From the NCBI RefSeq assembly GCF_000511385.1, contig NC_023137.1:999001-1063000 (forward strand): a DNA stretch of 64,000 nucleotides, read 5' to 3'. Position 1 is the first letter of the stretch. Every line of letters begins with the position of its first letter. The DNA is from Phaeobacter gallaeciensis DSM 26640 (lineage in GTDB: Bacteria > Pseudomonadota > Alphaproteobacteria > Rhodobacterales > Rhodobacteraceae). This document shows positions 8,774 to 18,228 of this stretch, in pieces. The notes beneath the pieces are model-generated. The model was not told where the DNA came from. It was given only the letters and a program-made list of their open reading frames with translations, and made no database searches. The position numbers and the translations under genes were made by a program.

Positions 8774-9514
8774 TCATGTCTTACCGTGCCAGTCGATCCG
8801 CGCGTCCTGCGCACACATGTCGTCGCCGGCGCGGTCGAATCGCAGATAGGCGATGGCCTGATTTCCGGCCTGCGTGAACAGCGTGCCGACAGGTTTGTCG
8901 GCGCGCCGGATCTCGGTGCCGACCGGGGCCTCTCCCGTGACGGCCACCGTGGCCAGCCCCTTGCGCAGTGTGGTCTTGTGCTTCATCCGGGCGGTGACCT
9001 CCTGGCCGACATAGCAGCCTTTGCGGAAATCGACGCCATTCAACCGTTCAAACCCGGCCTCCAGGATGTAGCTGTCCGGCCCCAGTTCAATGCCGGTTTC
9101 GGGGATGCAATGTGCCACACGGATTGCGTCCCAGTTGCTGTCGTCGTCGCCCGCCTCCGCGCCATAAAGCCGCCAGCCCAGATCCGGGTGGCGCGGATCC
9201 TCCAGCGCGCCCTCAGGCGCAGGCCCGGTGCCCCGGCGCACGGCCAGATCGGTTTCCTCAATAGTGATCTTGGCGCGCAGCCGGTACATGGTCAGCCGTT
9301 TGGCCAGACTGGCGGCCAGACTCTCGTCCACATCCAGCAGCAGATCCTCGCCATCCGCAGCGACAAAGAAATCCGCCAGATATTTGCCCTGTGGCGTCAG
9401 CAGGGCGGCATAGACCAGCCCCTGATCGACCTTGGCGACATCATTGGTGATCAGCCCCTGCAGGAAGTCACGGGTCTCGGCACCGGAGAGGCGCAGGATG
9501 CGGCGGTTGCTCAT
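8774..9514 (-). CDS. ygfZ: YgfZ/GcvT-family folate-binding protein
   Basis: The 246-residue protein carries the YgfZ signature KGCYVGQEVTAR near residue 172, with the conserved cysteine. YgfZ binds tetrahydrofolate and helps assemble or repair certain Fe-S enzymes such as MiaB. The N-terminal half is a GcvT-like fold (FLQGLITNDV, TPQGKYLADFF). It is shorter than E. coli YgfZ (326 residues), as is usual for the alphaproteobacterial form. It lies downstream of the ABC exporter-type gene's strand mate region with its own start and 57 bp spacing to that gene's end. Confidence 0.9.
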   Translation of the reverse strand: MSNRRILRLSGAETRDFLQGLITNDVAKVDQGLVYAALLTPQGKYLADFFVAADGEDLLLDVDESLAASLAKRLTMYRLRAKITIEETDLAVRRGTGPAPEGALEDPRHPDLGWRLYGAEAGDDDSNWDAIRVAHCIPETGIELGPDSYILEAGFERLNGVDFRKGCYVGQEVTARMKHKTTLRKGLATVAVTGEAPVGTEIRRADKPVGTLFTQAGNQAIAYLRFDRAGDDMCAQDARIDWHGKT

Positions 9515-9571
9515 AGGTCAGGCTCCTGAAGGATCATGAGAGGCAATGTAGGTCGCGGGGTGGGGCAAGGC

Positions 9572-11614
9572 CTAGCCGAACATGCGGCGGGCCAGTTTCT
9601 GGAACCAGCGGGGCTGGTCACCGCCATCGCGGAATTGTTTCGGCGCCTGTGCGGCGACGCCCTCGCGGTCGACCAACGTCTTGCCGTCCTGAAACTGCAG
9701 CCGGTAGAGATCCGCATAGATGCCGCCGCGCTCCAGCAGCTCTTCATGGGTGCCATGGTCCATCACCTCGCCACGTTCCATCACCACGATTTTATCGGCA
9801 TTGCGGATGGTCGACAGCCGGTGCGCGATGACCAATGTGGTGCGCCCGCCGGAGAGTTTCTCCAGCGCTTGTTGCACCACCTTTTCAGATTGCGCATCAA
9901 GGGCGGAGGTCGCCTCATCCAGCAGCAGGATCGGGGTGTCCCGCAGAAGCGCGCGGGCAATCACCACCCGCTGGCGCTGTCCCCCAGACAGGGCTGAGCC
10001 ACGCGGCCCCACCAGCGTATCCAGCCCATTGGCGAGTTTCGGCAGGAAATCCGCAACATGGGAGGCTTTCAACACCTCCTCTAGCTGCGCATCAGTCACA
10101 TCGGTGCGCCCCAGCAGGATGTTCTCGCGCAGGGTCTCGTCAAACAGCAGGGCCTCCTGTGTGACCACGGAAAACAACCCGCGCAGGTCATCCAGATCCA
10201 GATCCCGCACAGCAACACCGCCCACGGTGACGGATCCCTCCTGCGGGTCCACCAGACGGGTCAGCAGGTTGAAGATGGTCGATTTGCCGGCACCGGATGC
10301 ACCGACTAGGGCGGTGGTCTTGCCTGCCTCGGCCACCAGCGACAGCTGTCGCAGCACATCCGAGTCGCCATAGCGCAGGGTCACATCCGCCAGCGCCACC
10401 TCCGGTAGGCCCTTGGGTGGGGCGACGGGGTTTTCGGGCGATACCAGTTTGATCGGAGAATCCATCAGCTCCTTGATGCGCTCCATCGCGGCGGCGGCCG
10501 CCTGCCAGGTGCCGCTGATCGATGCCAGACGGCGCATCGGATCAAAGGCAAGACCGATGGCGGTGAAGAAGCTCATGAACTCACCAACGGTTTTCTTGCC
10601 CTCGATGATTTCGGCGCCGCCATAGAGCACCACGCCCATCACGCCCAACCCGGCCATGATATCGATCATGCCGGTGGTGGAGGCTACGCCAAAGGAGGCG
10701 CGCACTTCGGAGCGGACAAACTGATCCATATGGCCGCCAAACCGGTCGGTTTGATAGTCTTCAAGATTGTTCAGCTTGATTGGCACGATGCCATGAAAAA
10801 TCTCATCCAGCCGGGTAGAGAGGGACGCGCCCAGATCCCGCGCCTGCGAGGCCTTGCGTCGCACATAGCGCTGCACGGCGGCCAGCGGCAGCAGCAGCAT
10901 CGGCAGGCCAATCAGCATGATCGCGGTCCAGCGCCAGTCCACGCTGATCGCCACCGCCAACACGGCCACCATCTGGGTGACATCGCGGCCCGCACCGGTG
11001 ATCAGCGCCTGCCAGACAGAGTTGATGGCCATGACATCGCTTTGTACTCGCTGGATCAGAAAGCCGGGCGGGTTCACCTGATGAAACGAGGGATCCTGTC
11101 GGATCAGCCGCGCCAGCATATCCTTGCGCATATGCGCGGCAGAGGTCTGGGAAATCTTGCTGAGGATCACCTTCTGGCAGACGCTGGACAGACCCCGCAT
11201 GGTAAAGATGATCAAAAACGCCAGGCTGACCCAGAACAGCGCATTGGTATTGCCCGCGACAAACACCAGATCGAACATCGGCTGCATCATGTAGCTGAGG
11301 CCACCAACGGTGCCGCCCTCAATCAGCATGAACAGGATCGCCAGACCCAATAGCCCCATGTAATGGCGCAGATAGCCGCGCCAGAGCCAGCCCAGCAACT
11401 CGCGCGAGGACATGTGCTCAGGCTTGGTCTTGATAACCGGTGTCTCCGCTGTGGTCTGGGCTTCGGTCGCAGTTTGGGCCGTTGCTGCGGCATCCTTGTG
11501 CGCGTCCGTGGCAGCTCCTGTGGCAGAGGTCGTGTCCGGCGCTGCGGGAGAGGGTGTCTTGGGGTCAGTCTGGGGCAAGGGGTCCAACCGCTGTGGTTTT
11601 TCTGGCACTGACAT
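9572..11614 (-). CDS. MsbA-like ABC exporter, fused membrane and ATPase domains
   Basis: The 680-residue protein is a half-transporter that works as a homodimer. About 80 N-terminal residues are Ala/Thr/Pro-rich and probably cytoplasmic. A six-helix membrane domain follows, then an ATPase with Walker A (GASGAGKST), signature LSGGQRQR and Walker B (ILLLDEATSALD). This is the lipid/drug exporter class that includes MsbA; substrate cannot be read from sequence. I start at 11614 (MSVPEKPQ). The extension is longer than in E. coli MsbA (582 residues in total). It is divergent from the aminotransferase gene at 11818. Confidence 0.88.
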   Translation of the reverse strand: MSVPEKPQRLDPLPQTDPKTPSPAAPDTTSATGAATDAHKDAAATAQTATEAQTTAETPVIKTKPEHMSSRELLGWLWRGYLRHYMGLLGLAILFMLIEGGTVGGLSYMMQPMFDLVFVAGNTNALFWVSLAFLIIFTMRGLSSVCQKVILSKISQTSAAHMRKDMLARLIRQDPSFHQVNPPGFLIQRVQSDVMAINSVWQALITGAGRDVTQMVAVLAVAISVDWRWTAIMLIGLPMLLLPLAAVQRYVRRKASQARDLGASLSTRLDEIFHGIVPIKLNNLEDYQTDRFGGHMDQFVRSEVRASFGVASTTGMIDIMAGLGVMGVVLYGGAEIIEGKKTVGEFMSFFTAIGLAFDPMRRLASISGTWQAAAAAMERIKELMDSPIKLVSPENPVAPPKGLPEVALADVTLRYGDSDVLRQLSLVAEAGKTTALVGASGAGKSTIFNLLTRLVDPQEGSVTVGGVAVRDLDLDDLRGLFSVVTQEALLFDETLRENILLGRTDVTDAQLEEVLKASHVADFLPKLANGLDTLVGPRGSALSGGQRQRVVIARALLRDTPILLLDEATSALDAQSEKVVQQALEKLSGGRTTLVIAHRLSTIRNADKIVVMERGEVMDHGTHEELLERGGIYADLYRLQFQDGKTLVDREGVAAQAPKQFRDGGDQPRWFQKLARRMFG

Positions 11615-11817
11615 CGGTGTCAGGCCTGCGCCATTTAAGCAGCTGGGGGCAAAGGTGCAAGCATTGGCGCGGTGTTCACCCACGGCTGGGGGGCATCCAC
11701 CGGGATCACGACATCGCTACGTCAATTCTATTTCCACGGCATCACAAGGGCTTGCAGCCCGCGAATCCGCAGGCCACAGTCGCCGCAATCAGACCTTTTG
11801 CTTGACAGGAGTGCAGC

Positions 11818-13071
11818 ATGACAGCGGGTGTTTCCCTTGCCGCAGGGCGCGGATATCTGGCGATCCCCGGGCCTTCGGTCATACCGGATGCGGTGTTGCA
11901 GGCGATGCACCGCCCGTCGCCTAATATCTACGCCGGAGAGCTGGTGGAGATGACTGCAACGCTGATCCCTGATCTGCGCCGGGTTGCGCGCACGGATCAT
12001 AATGTGGCGATCTATATCTCCAACGGCCATGGCGCCTGGGAGGCGGCGTTGCAGAACACCCTAAGGCCCGGCGACACCGTGCTGGTGGCCTCCTCCGGGC
12101 GCTTTGCCATCGGCTGGTCCGAAATGGCGGAGGCCCTGGGGATCGAGGTTGAGCTGTTGGATTTCGGCACCGGTGCGCCCTGGGACATGGACCGCATCGC
12201 CAGCCATCTGGCCGCAGACCGTGCGCATCGGATCAAGGCGGTTCTGGCAGTGCATGTGGATACCTCCAGCTCCATCCGCAACGATGTGGCGGCGATGCGT
12301 GCGGCGCTGGATGCCTGCGATCACCCTGCGCTGCTGATGGCCGATTGCATTGCCTCGCTTGGCTGTGACCGGTTTGAGATGGACGCCTGGGGCGTCGATG
12401 TAATGGTCTCGGCCTGCCAAAAAGGGTTGATGGTGCCTGCGGGCATGGGGTTTGTGTTCTTCAGCCCCAAGGCCGCGGAGGCGCGGTCCCGTCTGCCACG
12501 GGTCAGCCGCTACTGGGACTGGCAGCCGCGCGCCAACCCGGAAGAATTCTACCAGTATTTTGGCGGCACCGCACCGACGCATCATCTGTATGGCCTGCGG
12601 GCCGCGCTGGATCTGGTCCACGCGGAGGGGATGGAGGCGGTCTGGGCGCGGCATCATCATCTGGCGCGCGCGATCTGGGCGGCATGTGACGCCTGGGGCG
12701 CTGGCGGTCCGTTGCGGATGAATGTGCAGGACGAGGGCTTGCGCTCCAATGCGGTGACATCGCTGCATCTGGGCGGGGATCACGCCACCCGCCTGCGCGC
12801 TTGGGTGGAGCAGACCCTGGGGCTGACGCTGGGCATCGGTCTTGGCATGGCGCCGCCTAATAGCCCGGAGTGGCACGGCTTCCTGCGGCTGGGCCATATG
12901 GGCCATGTGAACGGTCAGATGATCATGGGGCTATTGGGCGGTGTTGATGCCGGGCTGAAAGCGCTGGAGATCCCGCATGGATCCGGTGCGCTGGAGGCCG
13001 CGGCATCGGTGATCGCCGGGGCTGGCAGCATGGAAACCAAAGCGCCCTCAGGTCGCAGCTGCTGCGGCTGA
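11818..13071 (+). CDS. Class V PLP aminotransferase, alanine/serine-glyoxylate type
   Basis: The 417-residue enzyme opens with the typical IPGPSVIPDAVLQAM and has the PLP-lysine region SACQKGLMVP, as in alanine-glyoxylate and serine-glyoxylate aminotransferases. TAPTHHLYGLRAAL is another family landmark. Such enzymes interconvert glyoxylate/glycine with serine or alanine; the exact amino donor is not decidable here. The start at 11818 has AGGAG upstream. It faces a HisC-like aminotransferase convergently, with only 25 bp between stops. Confidence 0.85.
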   Translation: MTAGVSLAAGRGYLAIPGPSVIPDAVLQAMHRPSPNIYAGELVEMTATLIPDLRRVARTDHNVAIYISNGHGAWEAALQNTLRPGDTVLVASSGRFAIGWSEMAEALGIEVELLDFGTGAPWDMDRIASHLAADRAHRIKAVLAVHVDTSSSIRNDVAAMRAALDACDHPALLMADCIASLGCDRFEMDAWGVDVMVSACQKGLMVPAGMGFVFFSPKAAEARSRLPRVSRYWDWQPRANPEEFYQYFGGTAPTHHLYGLRAALDLVHAEGMEAVWARHHHLARAIWAACDAWGAGGPLRMNVQDEGLRSNAVTSLHLGGDHATRLRAWVEQTLGLTLGIGLGMAPPNSPEWHGFLRLGHMGHVNGQMIMGLLGGVDAGLKALEIPHGSGALEAAASVIAGAGSMETKAPSGRSCCG

Positions 13072-13096
13072 TCCGCAGCAGGTCTTGCGCCGCGCC

Positions 13097-14206
13097 TCAG
13101 CCGTTGCGCGCCCGCGCCAGTGCGACGGGCAGCGCGCGGGCAAAAGCGTTGAGCTGATCCTCCGGCCCGCAACTCACTCGGATGCAGCGGTTTTGCGGCG
13201 CGGCAAAGGGCATCCGCACAAACACGCCCTGATCCACCAGACCGTCCAGTACAGTCTTGGCAAATGCGCCGTCTCTGCCGCAGTCGATGGCCACAAAATT
13301 GGTGGCTGAGGGCAGGGGCGTCAGCCCATTGTCACGGGCAATTTCACCAATCCGGTCGCGGGCGGTACTGATGCGGTCCAGAACCTCAACGAGCCAGTCC
13401 TGATCCTGCAGGGCCGCCAGCGCGCCAATCTGGGCGGTGCGGTTCATGCCGAAATGGTTGCGCACCTTGTTGAAGGCGGCGATCAGTTCCGCCTCTGCCA
13501 GCACATAGCCCACCCGCGCCCCGGCCATGCCATAGGCCTTGGAAAACGTCCGCGTACGGATCACGCGCGGATCATCGATGTCGATGGGCAGGGCAGTGCC
13601 CTCCGGCGCGCAGTCGATATAGGCCTCGTCCAAGAGTAGCAGGCAGCCTTCTGGCAGGGCATCCATCGCCGCCAGCAGGTCGGCGCCGCTGTGCCAGCTG
13701 CCCATCGGGTTGTCGGGATTGGCCAGGTAGACCAGCTTGGCACCCACATCCGCTGCCCTGGCGAAGAGCGCCACGGGGTCTTCGTGGTTGCCCTTGTAAG
13801 GCACAGTATGCAGCACCCCGCCAAAACCCGCGACATGGTAGTTAAACGTCGGATAGGCCCCAAGCGAGGTCACCACCGGATCACCTTCGCCAATCAGCAA
13901 CCGCACCAGATAGCCGAGCAGCCCGTCGATGCCCTCGCCAATCATGATGTTCTTAGGCGCGATCCCGTGGTGGGCGGCCAGCGCTGCGCGCAGCTCGTGG
14001 CTCTCGGCGTCGCCATATTTCCAGATCTCGCCGAGCGAATCCTGCATCGCGGCAATCGCTTTGGGAGAGGGGCCAAAGATATTCTCGTTTGCGCCCAGCC
14101 GTGCCTTGAACACCGCGCCGCGCTGGCGCTCTTGGGTTTCCGGCCCGACAAAAGGGACTGAGGCAGGGAGGGACTGGGCAAGCGGGGTGTAGCGTGGCTG
14201 TGTCAT
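13097..14206 (-). CDS. HisC-like PLP aminotransferase
   Basis: The 369-residue class I/II aminotransferase has LGANENIFGPSPKAI, LANPDNPMGSW and the PLP lysine in FSKAYGMAGARVGY. These fit the histidinol-phosphate/aromatic aminotransferase group. It is not among other histidine genes, so it could be a second copy acting on aromatic or other amino acids rather than HisC proper. Its start is 140 bp from the divergent crotonase gene. Confidence 0.85.
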   Translation of the reverse strand: MTQPRYTPLAQSLPASVPFVGPETQERQRGAVFKARLGANENIFGPSPKAIAAMQDSLGEIWKYGDAESHELRAALAAHHGIAPKNIMIGEGIDGLLGYLVRLLIGEGDPVVTSLGAYPTFNYHVAGFGGVLHTVPYKGNHEDPVALFARAADVGAKLVYLANPDNPMGSWHSGADLLAAMDALPEGCLLLLDEAYIDCAPEGTALPIDIDDPRVIRTRTFSKAYGMAGARVGYVLAEAELIAAFNKVRNHFGMNRTAQIGALAALQDQDWLVEVLDRISTARDRIGEIARDNGLTPLPSATNFVAIDCGRDGAFAKTVLDGLVDQGVFVRMPFAAPQNRCIRVSCGPEDQLNAFARALPVALARARNG

Positions 14207-14345
14207 GGGAGCAGATAACGTGATCGGAGGCTGCCGGGCAAGCGCCGGCGACAGCCTGCGGTTTTGCCCCGGCGTTACGCTGGATCACCGCTGGGATCCG
14301 GGGCAGTCTGCGGCCAAGAGAATGTCCGAGAAAGAGGGGGCCGAC

Positions 14346-15131
14346 ATGGCACGGGTATCGGTAGAGATTGAAGACCATATCGCAAGGGTGACGCTGACCC
14401 GCGGCGACAAGATGAACGCGCTGGACAGCCAGATGATCGAGGAGATCATCGCCGCGGGCGAAAGCCTGATGGACAGTAAGGCGCGGGTGGTCGTGCTCTC
14501 GGGCGAGGGCAAGGCGTTTTGCGCCGGGCTTGATCTGATGAGCTTTGCCCAGATGGGGCTGCAAAACCCCGAAGAGTGGCTGATGAGCCGCTCTCACGGT
14601 GATGCCAATCAGGTGCAACAGGTGGCGATGGTCTGGCGCCGTCTGCCGATGCCGGTGATTGCGGCGATCAATGGCGTTGCCTTTGGCGGCGGGCTGCAAT
14701 TGGCGCTCGGGGCTGATATCCGCATTGCTGCGCCGGATGCAGGGTTTTCTGTGATGGAGATGAAATGGGGTATCGTGCCGGACATGGGGGGCATGGTGCT
14801 GCTGCCGCAGCTGTTGAGGTCCGATGTACTGCGCAGACTGACCTATACGGCGGAGAAAGTCTCGGCGCCGCAGGCGCTGGACTGGGGGCTGGTTACGGAA
14901 CTGGCCGAGGACCCCGTCGCCCGCGCCCATGAGCTGGCGACTGTGATTGCAGGCCAAAGCCCGGCCGCCATCCGCGCGGCCAAAGCGCTGATCGAGACAG
15001 CTGAGGCCAGCACTGACCGCGCCGAGGTGCTGCTGGAGGAATCCCGCGTGCAGGTCGGTCTAATCGGTAAGCCGGAACAGATGGAGGTGGTTGCCGCCCA
15101 GATGCAGAAACGCGCACCCAAATTCGACTGA
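14346..15131 (+). CDS. Enoyl-CoA hydratase/isomerase (crotonase) family protein
   Basis: The 261-residue protein has the crotonase oxyanion-hole region GKAFCAGLDLMSF and the second block AINGVAFGGGLQLALGADIRIA. It acts on an acyl-CoA thioester, but the usual catalytic glutamates of enoyl-CoA hydratase are not clearly in place (EMKWGIVPDMGGM), so the reaction could be hydration, isomerisation or hydrolysis. I start at 14346 because GAGGGGG lies just upstream; an in-frame ATG at 14322 is less well placed. Confidence 0.85.
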   Translation: MARVSVEIEDHIARVTLTRGDKMNALDSQMIEEIIAAGESLMDSKARVVVLSGEGKAFCAGLDLMSFAQMGLQNPEEWLMSRSHGDANQVQQVAMVWRRLPMPVIAAINGVAFGGGLQLALGADIRIAAPDAGFSVMEMKWGIVPDMGGMVLLPQLLRSDVLRRLTYTAEKVSAPQALDWGLVTELAEDPVARAHELATVIAGQSPAAIRAAKALIETAEASTDRAEVLLEESRVQVGLIGKPEQMEVVAAQMQKRAPKFD

Positions 15132-15157
15132 GCCAGACATAGTCCGATCTTGAAATG

Positions 15158-15199
15158 AAAGAGAGCCGCGCCGGGATCTGACCAGCGCGGCTCTTTCCT
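15158..15199. terminator. Bidirectional terminator between crotonase and aldolase genes
   Basis: GAGCCGCGC (15163-15171) pairs with GCGCGGCTC (15185-15193), a perfect 9-bp stem with a 13-nt loop, flanked by AAAGA and TTTCCTT. It lies between two convergent genes. Confidence 0.7.
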
Positions 15200-15227
15200 T
15201 AGTGTCTTGCCCCGTCAGGGGCGCGCG

Positions 15228-16130
15228 TCAGATCGAGGCGCGGTAGATTTTGTCGATGTTGGAACCGAGTGCCGCGTTATAATCATCATCGCTCATGGTC
15301 ACGTTCAGACCTTCGGTCAGGGCGCGGCTGAAGGAGGCGATCATGGTCTTGTTCTGGGTCAGCTTCTCACAGGCATCATCGGTGGTGTAACCGCCAGACA
15401 GGGCCACGACGCGCACCACATTGGCGTGGGCTGCCAGATCGTCATAAAGACCGGCCTCGGTCGGGATGGTCAGCTTCAGTGCCACTTTGGTATCGGTGGG
15501 TAGGGCGTTCAACTCGGCCAAGATCGCGTCTTTCAGCAGCGCTTCAGCTTCGGCTTTGGTGGCGGAGTGGATGTCCACTTCCGGCTCGATGATCGGCAGC
15601 AGGCCGGCGGCTGCGATCTGACGGCCAACGATGAACTGCTGACCCACGACATTCTTGATACCGGTGGCATTGGCACCCTTGATGACGGAGCGCATCTTGG
15701 TGCCGAAAATCCCGGCCTTCACGGCACGCGACAGCAGCGCATCAAGATCAGGCATCGGTTTCATGGTCTGGGCGTCGTCCGCCTCATCCGCGAGGCCTTT
15801 GTCTACCTTGAGGAAGGGCACAACGCCGCATTTGTCCCAGAGGTAGGCAGGCACCGCTGTGCCATCGATCGCCGCATCCATGGTCTTTTCAAACAGGATC
15901 GCGCCAAGGATCTTGTCGCTGTTGAAATCGGGCGCGGTGATGATCCGGGCGCGCATCTTCTGGATTTCGCCGAACATCTCGTCATCATTGCTATAGGCGT
16001 CTTCGGTCACACCATAGAGCGCCAGCGCCTTCGGGGTGGAGCCGCCGGACTGGTCAAGCGCCGCGATGAAGCCCTTGCCGTTTGCGATACGATCAAGCTG
16101 TGCGGTCTGGGTCGAGGTTTCTTGCGCCAT
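15228..16130 (-). CDS. fda: Fructose-bisphosphate aldolase, class I
   Basis: The 300-residue protein matches the bacterial class I (Schiff-base) aldolase family, with GFIAALDQSGGSTPKAL near the start and the lysine-containing VALKLTIP strand. It cleaves fructose-1,6-bisphosphate to DHAP and glyceraldehyde-3-phosphate, or runs in reverse in gluconeogenesis. I choose the ATG at 16130, which follows a GGAG; a GTG five codons upstream is less likely. A plausible promoter lies at 16172-16199. Confidence 0.92.
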   Translation of the reverse strand: MAQETSTQTAQLDRIANGKGFIAALDQSGGSTPKALALYGVTEDAYSNDDEMFGEIQKMRARIITAPDFNSDKILGAILFEKTMDAAIDGTAVPAYLWDKCGVVPFLKVDKGLADEADDAQTMKPMPDLDALLSRAVKAGIFGTKMRSVIKGANATGIKNVVGQQFIVGRQIAAAGLLPIIEPEVDIHSATKAEAEALLKDAILAELNALPTDTKVALKLTIPTEAGLYDDLAAHANVVRVVALSGGYTTDDACEKLTQNKTMIASFSRALTEGLNVTMSDDDYNAALGSNIDKIYRASI

Positions 16131-16171
16131 AGGTCGGGTCTCCACGAAAAGGGATTGTCTGTCTGGCCCCG

Positions 16172-16199
16172 TCTATACCGCGCCTGCGGCAGGAAACAA
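16172..16199 (-). promoter_or_regulatory. Putative sigma70 promoter of the aldolase gene
   Basis: On the minus strand TTGTTT (16199-16194) and TATAGA (16177-16172) are 16 bp apart, about 42 bp upstream of the aldolase start. Judged by eye. Confidence 0.5.
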
Positions 16200-16255
16200 C
16201 TATTAGCATCAGGTGGTTGCGCTAACGCCGTCGCTAACATGACGCGTGGGCAAGA

Positions 16256-16286
16256 AAAAAGGCAGACCGCGCGGGCCTGCCTTTTT
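16256..16286. terminator. Terminator after pyrG
   Basis: AAAAAGGCAG (16256-16265) and CTGCCTTTTT (16277-16286) form a perfect 10-bp stem with an 11-nt loop. The minus-strand T-run serves pyrG; the plus side also has a T-run. Confidence 0.88.
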
Positions 16287-16322
16287 CGTTGTAATGATCT
16301 GTGGCGCATGCGGCGCCGGGCG

Positions 16323-17966
16323 TCACACCAGACGCGAGGCTTCCTTGGCGGCGCGCACGAAATCGTCGAACAGCGGGTGCGGATCAAACGGTTTCGATTT
16401 CAGCTCCGGATGGAACTGCACGCCGATGAACCAGGGATGATCGGACCATTCGACGATTTCCGGCAGGCGACCATCGGGGGACATGCCGGAGAATTTGAGG
16501 CCACAGGCCTCCAGCTGCTCGCGGTATTTGGTGTCCACCTCATAGCGGTGACGGTGGCGTTCCTCGATCTTGGTGGTGCCATAGACCTCGGCCACTTTGG
16601 AGCCTTCGGCCAGCGTGGCGTTGTAGGACCCCAGACGCATGGTGCCGCCCTTGTCGTCATCGACCTTGCGCGCGACAGTATGGTTGCCCTGCACCCATTC
16701 TTTCAGGTGATAGACAACCGGCTCAAAGCGTTTCTTGCCCGCCTCATGGTCGAATTCTTCGGAACCCGCCTCGGAGATACCTGCAACGTTGCGCGCAGCC
16801 TCAATCACGGCCATCTGCATGCCAAGGCAGATGCCCAGATAGGGCAGCTTGTGCTCGCGGGCATATTGCGCGGCCTTGATTTTGCCTTCTGTGCCGCGCT
16901 CGCCAAAGCCGCCGGGAACCAGAATGGCGTTGTAGCCTTGCAGGTAAGGGGCTGCGTCTTCCTTGTCGAACAGCTCGGCATCGACCCATTCGATCTTCAC
17001 CTTCACGCGGTTCGACATGCCACCATGGGTCAGTGCCTCGGCGATGGATTTATAGGCGTCTTCCAGCTGGGTGTATTTGCCCACGATGGCGATTTTGACC
17101 TCGCCTTCGGGGTTGTAGATGCGGTCGGCCACATCTTCCCAGCGGGCCAGCTTGGGTTTCGGGGCGGGGGCAATGCCAAAGGCATCCAGCACCGCCTGAT
17201 CGAGACCCTCGCGGTGATAGGCCAGCGGGGCCTCGTAGATGGACTTGAGATCTTGCGCCGCAATCACAGAGTCGGCGCGCACGTTGCAGAACAGCGCCAG
17301 TTTTTCGCGTTCCTTATGCGGGATCGGTCCCTCGGAGCGGCAGACCAGAATATCGGGGGCCAGACCGATGGAGCGCAGTTCCTTTACGGAGTGCTGGGTC
17401 GGCTTGGTCTTCAGCTCGCCGGAGGCCTTGATATAGGGCAAGAGGGTGAGGTGCATGAAAATACACTGACCACGTGCCTTGTCATTGGCAAACTGACGGA
17501 TCGCCTCAAAGAAGGGCAGGCCTTCGATGTCGCCGACGGTGCCGCCGATTTCGCAGAGCATGAAATCAACCTCGTCTTCGCCGATGGAGATGAAGTCTTT
17601 GATTTCATTGGTTACATGCGGAATGACCTGAATAGTCTTACCGAGGTAGTCGCCCCGGCGTTCCTTTTCCAGCACGTTGGAATAGATCCGGCCCGAGGAG
17701 ACCGAGTCGGTCTTGCGGGCGGCCACGCCGGTGAACCGTTCGTAGTGGCCAAGGTCGAGATCGGTCTCGGCGCCGTCGTCAGTCACGAAGACTTCGCCAT
17801 GTTCGAACGGGCTCATCGTGCCCGGATCGACGTTCAGATAGGGGTCCAGTTTACGCAGGCGGACGGAATAGCCGCGCGCCTGAAGAAGTGCCCCAAGAGC
17901 GGCGGATGCCAGCCCTTTGCCCAGAGATGATACAACACCGCCAGTAATGAAAATGAAACGCGCCAT
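16323..17966 (-). CDS. pyrG: CTP synthase
   Basis: The 547-residue enzyme makes CTP from UTP, ATP and glutamine. The N-terminal amidoligase domain begins with the family motif [13 protein letters not shown]; the C-terminal glutaminase domain has the nucleophile motif [16 protein letters not shown] and ends with [12 protein letters not shown]. Length is normal. secG lies upstream on the same strand 262 bp away, but pyrG appears to have its own promoter (18045-18073) and a hairpin-rich leader, which suggests separate control. Confidence 0.97.
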   Translation of the reverse strand: MARFIFITGGVVSSLGKGLASAALGALLQARGYSVRLRKLDPYLNVDPGTMSPFEHGEVFVTDDGAETDLDLGHYERFTGVAARKTDSVSSGRIYSNVLEKERRGDYLGKTIQVIPHVTNEIKDFISIGEDEVDFMLCEIGGTVGDIEGLPFFEAIRQFANDKARGQCIFMHLTLLPYIKASGELKTKPTQHSVKELRSIGLAPDILVCRSEGPIPHKEREKLALFCNVRADSVIAAQDLKSIYEAPLAYHREGLDQAVLDAFGIAPAPKPKLARWEDVADRIYNPEGEVKIAIVGKYTQLEDAYKSIAEALTHGGMSNRVKVKIEWVDAELFDKEDAAPYLQGYNAILVPGGFGERGTEGKIKAAQYAREHKLPYLGICLGMQMAVIEAARNVAGISEAGSEEFDHEAGKKRFEPVVYHLKEWVQGNHTVARKVDDDKGGTMRLGSYNATLAEGSKVAEVYGTTKIEERHRHRYEVDTKYREQLEACGLKFSGMSPDGRLPEIVEWSDHPWFIGVQFHPELKSKPFDPHPLFDDFVRAAKEASRLV

Positions 17967-17980
17967 GAGTGTTCGGCTGC

Positions 17981-18039
17981 CCCCGTGAGAAGTCAGAATT
18001 CAGCTGCCCGGCGGTTGCAGAAACCGCAGCATCACGGGG
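17981..18039 (-). promoter_or_regulatory. Structured 5' leader of pyrG
   Basis: On the minus strand CCCCGTGA (positions 17981-17988 and its complement arm at 18032-18039) forms an 8-bp outer stem enclosing a GCGGTT/AACCGC hairpin (18011-18027). The predicted transcript would begin at about the first base of this stem, and the stem closes 14 nt before the pyrG start codon. No T-tract follows it, so it would more likely affect translation or stability than termination. Confidence 0.45.
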
Positions 18040-18044
18040 CTTTA

Positions 18045-18073
18045 CGTATAAAGGATTCGCGCAAAATGCGCAA
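18045..18073 (-). promoter_or_regulatory. Putative sigma70 promoter of pyrG
   Basis: TTGCGC (18073-18068) and TATACG (18050-18045) are 17 bp apart on the minus strand. A start at about 18040 would put the first transcribed bases in the leader stem described at 17981-18039. Confidence 0.5.
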
Positions 18074-18228
18074 GCAAGCCGCAAGATGCTGTTACGGCTG
18101 CTTTTGTTTATTCTAAGTGTAGTGGATTCTCGCGAATCCCGCGTCAGACGCAGTGGTCATTGTCGGATCTGCCCAAAGCGGTGAGATCCGCCGGGCTGAT
18201 CCAAAGGTCCAGACCCGAAGGGCCGGAG

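Noticed and set aside
15567..17930. A 787-codon open frame on the plus strand
   Set aside because: It lies wholly antisense to the aldolase and pyrG genes, which are certain, and its product is rich in His/Gly/Leu as expected from reading high-GC genes backwards. It is a shadow frame.
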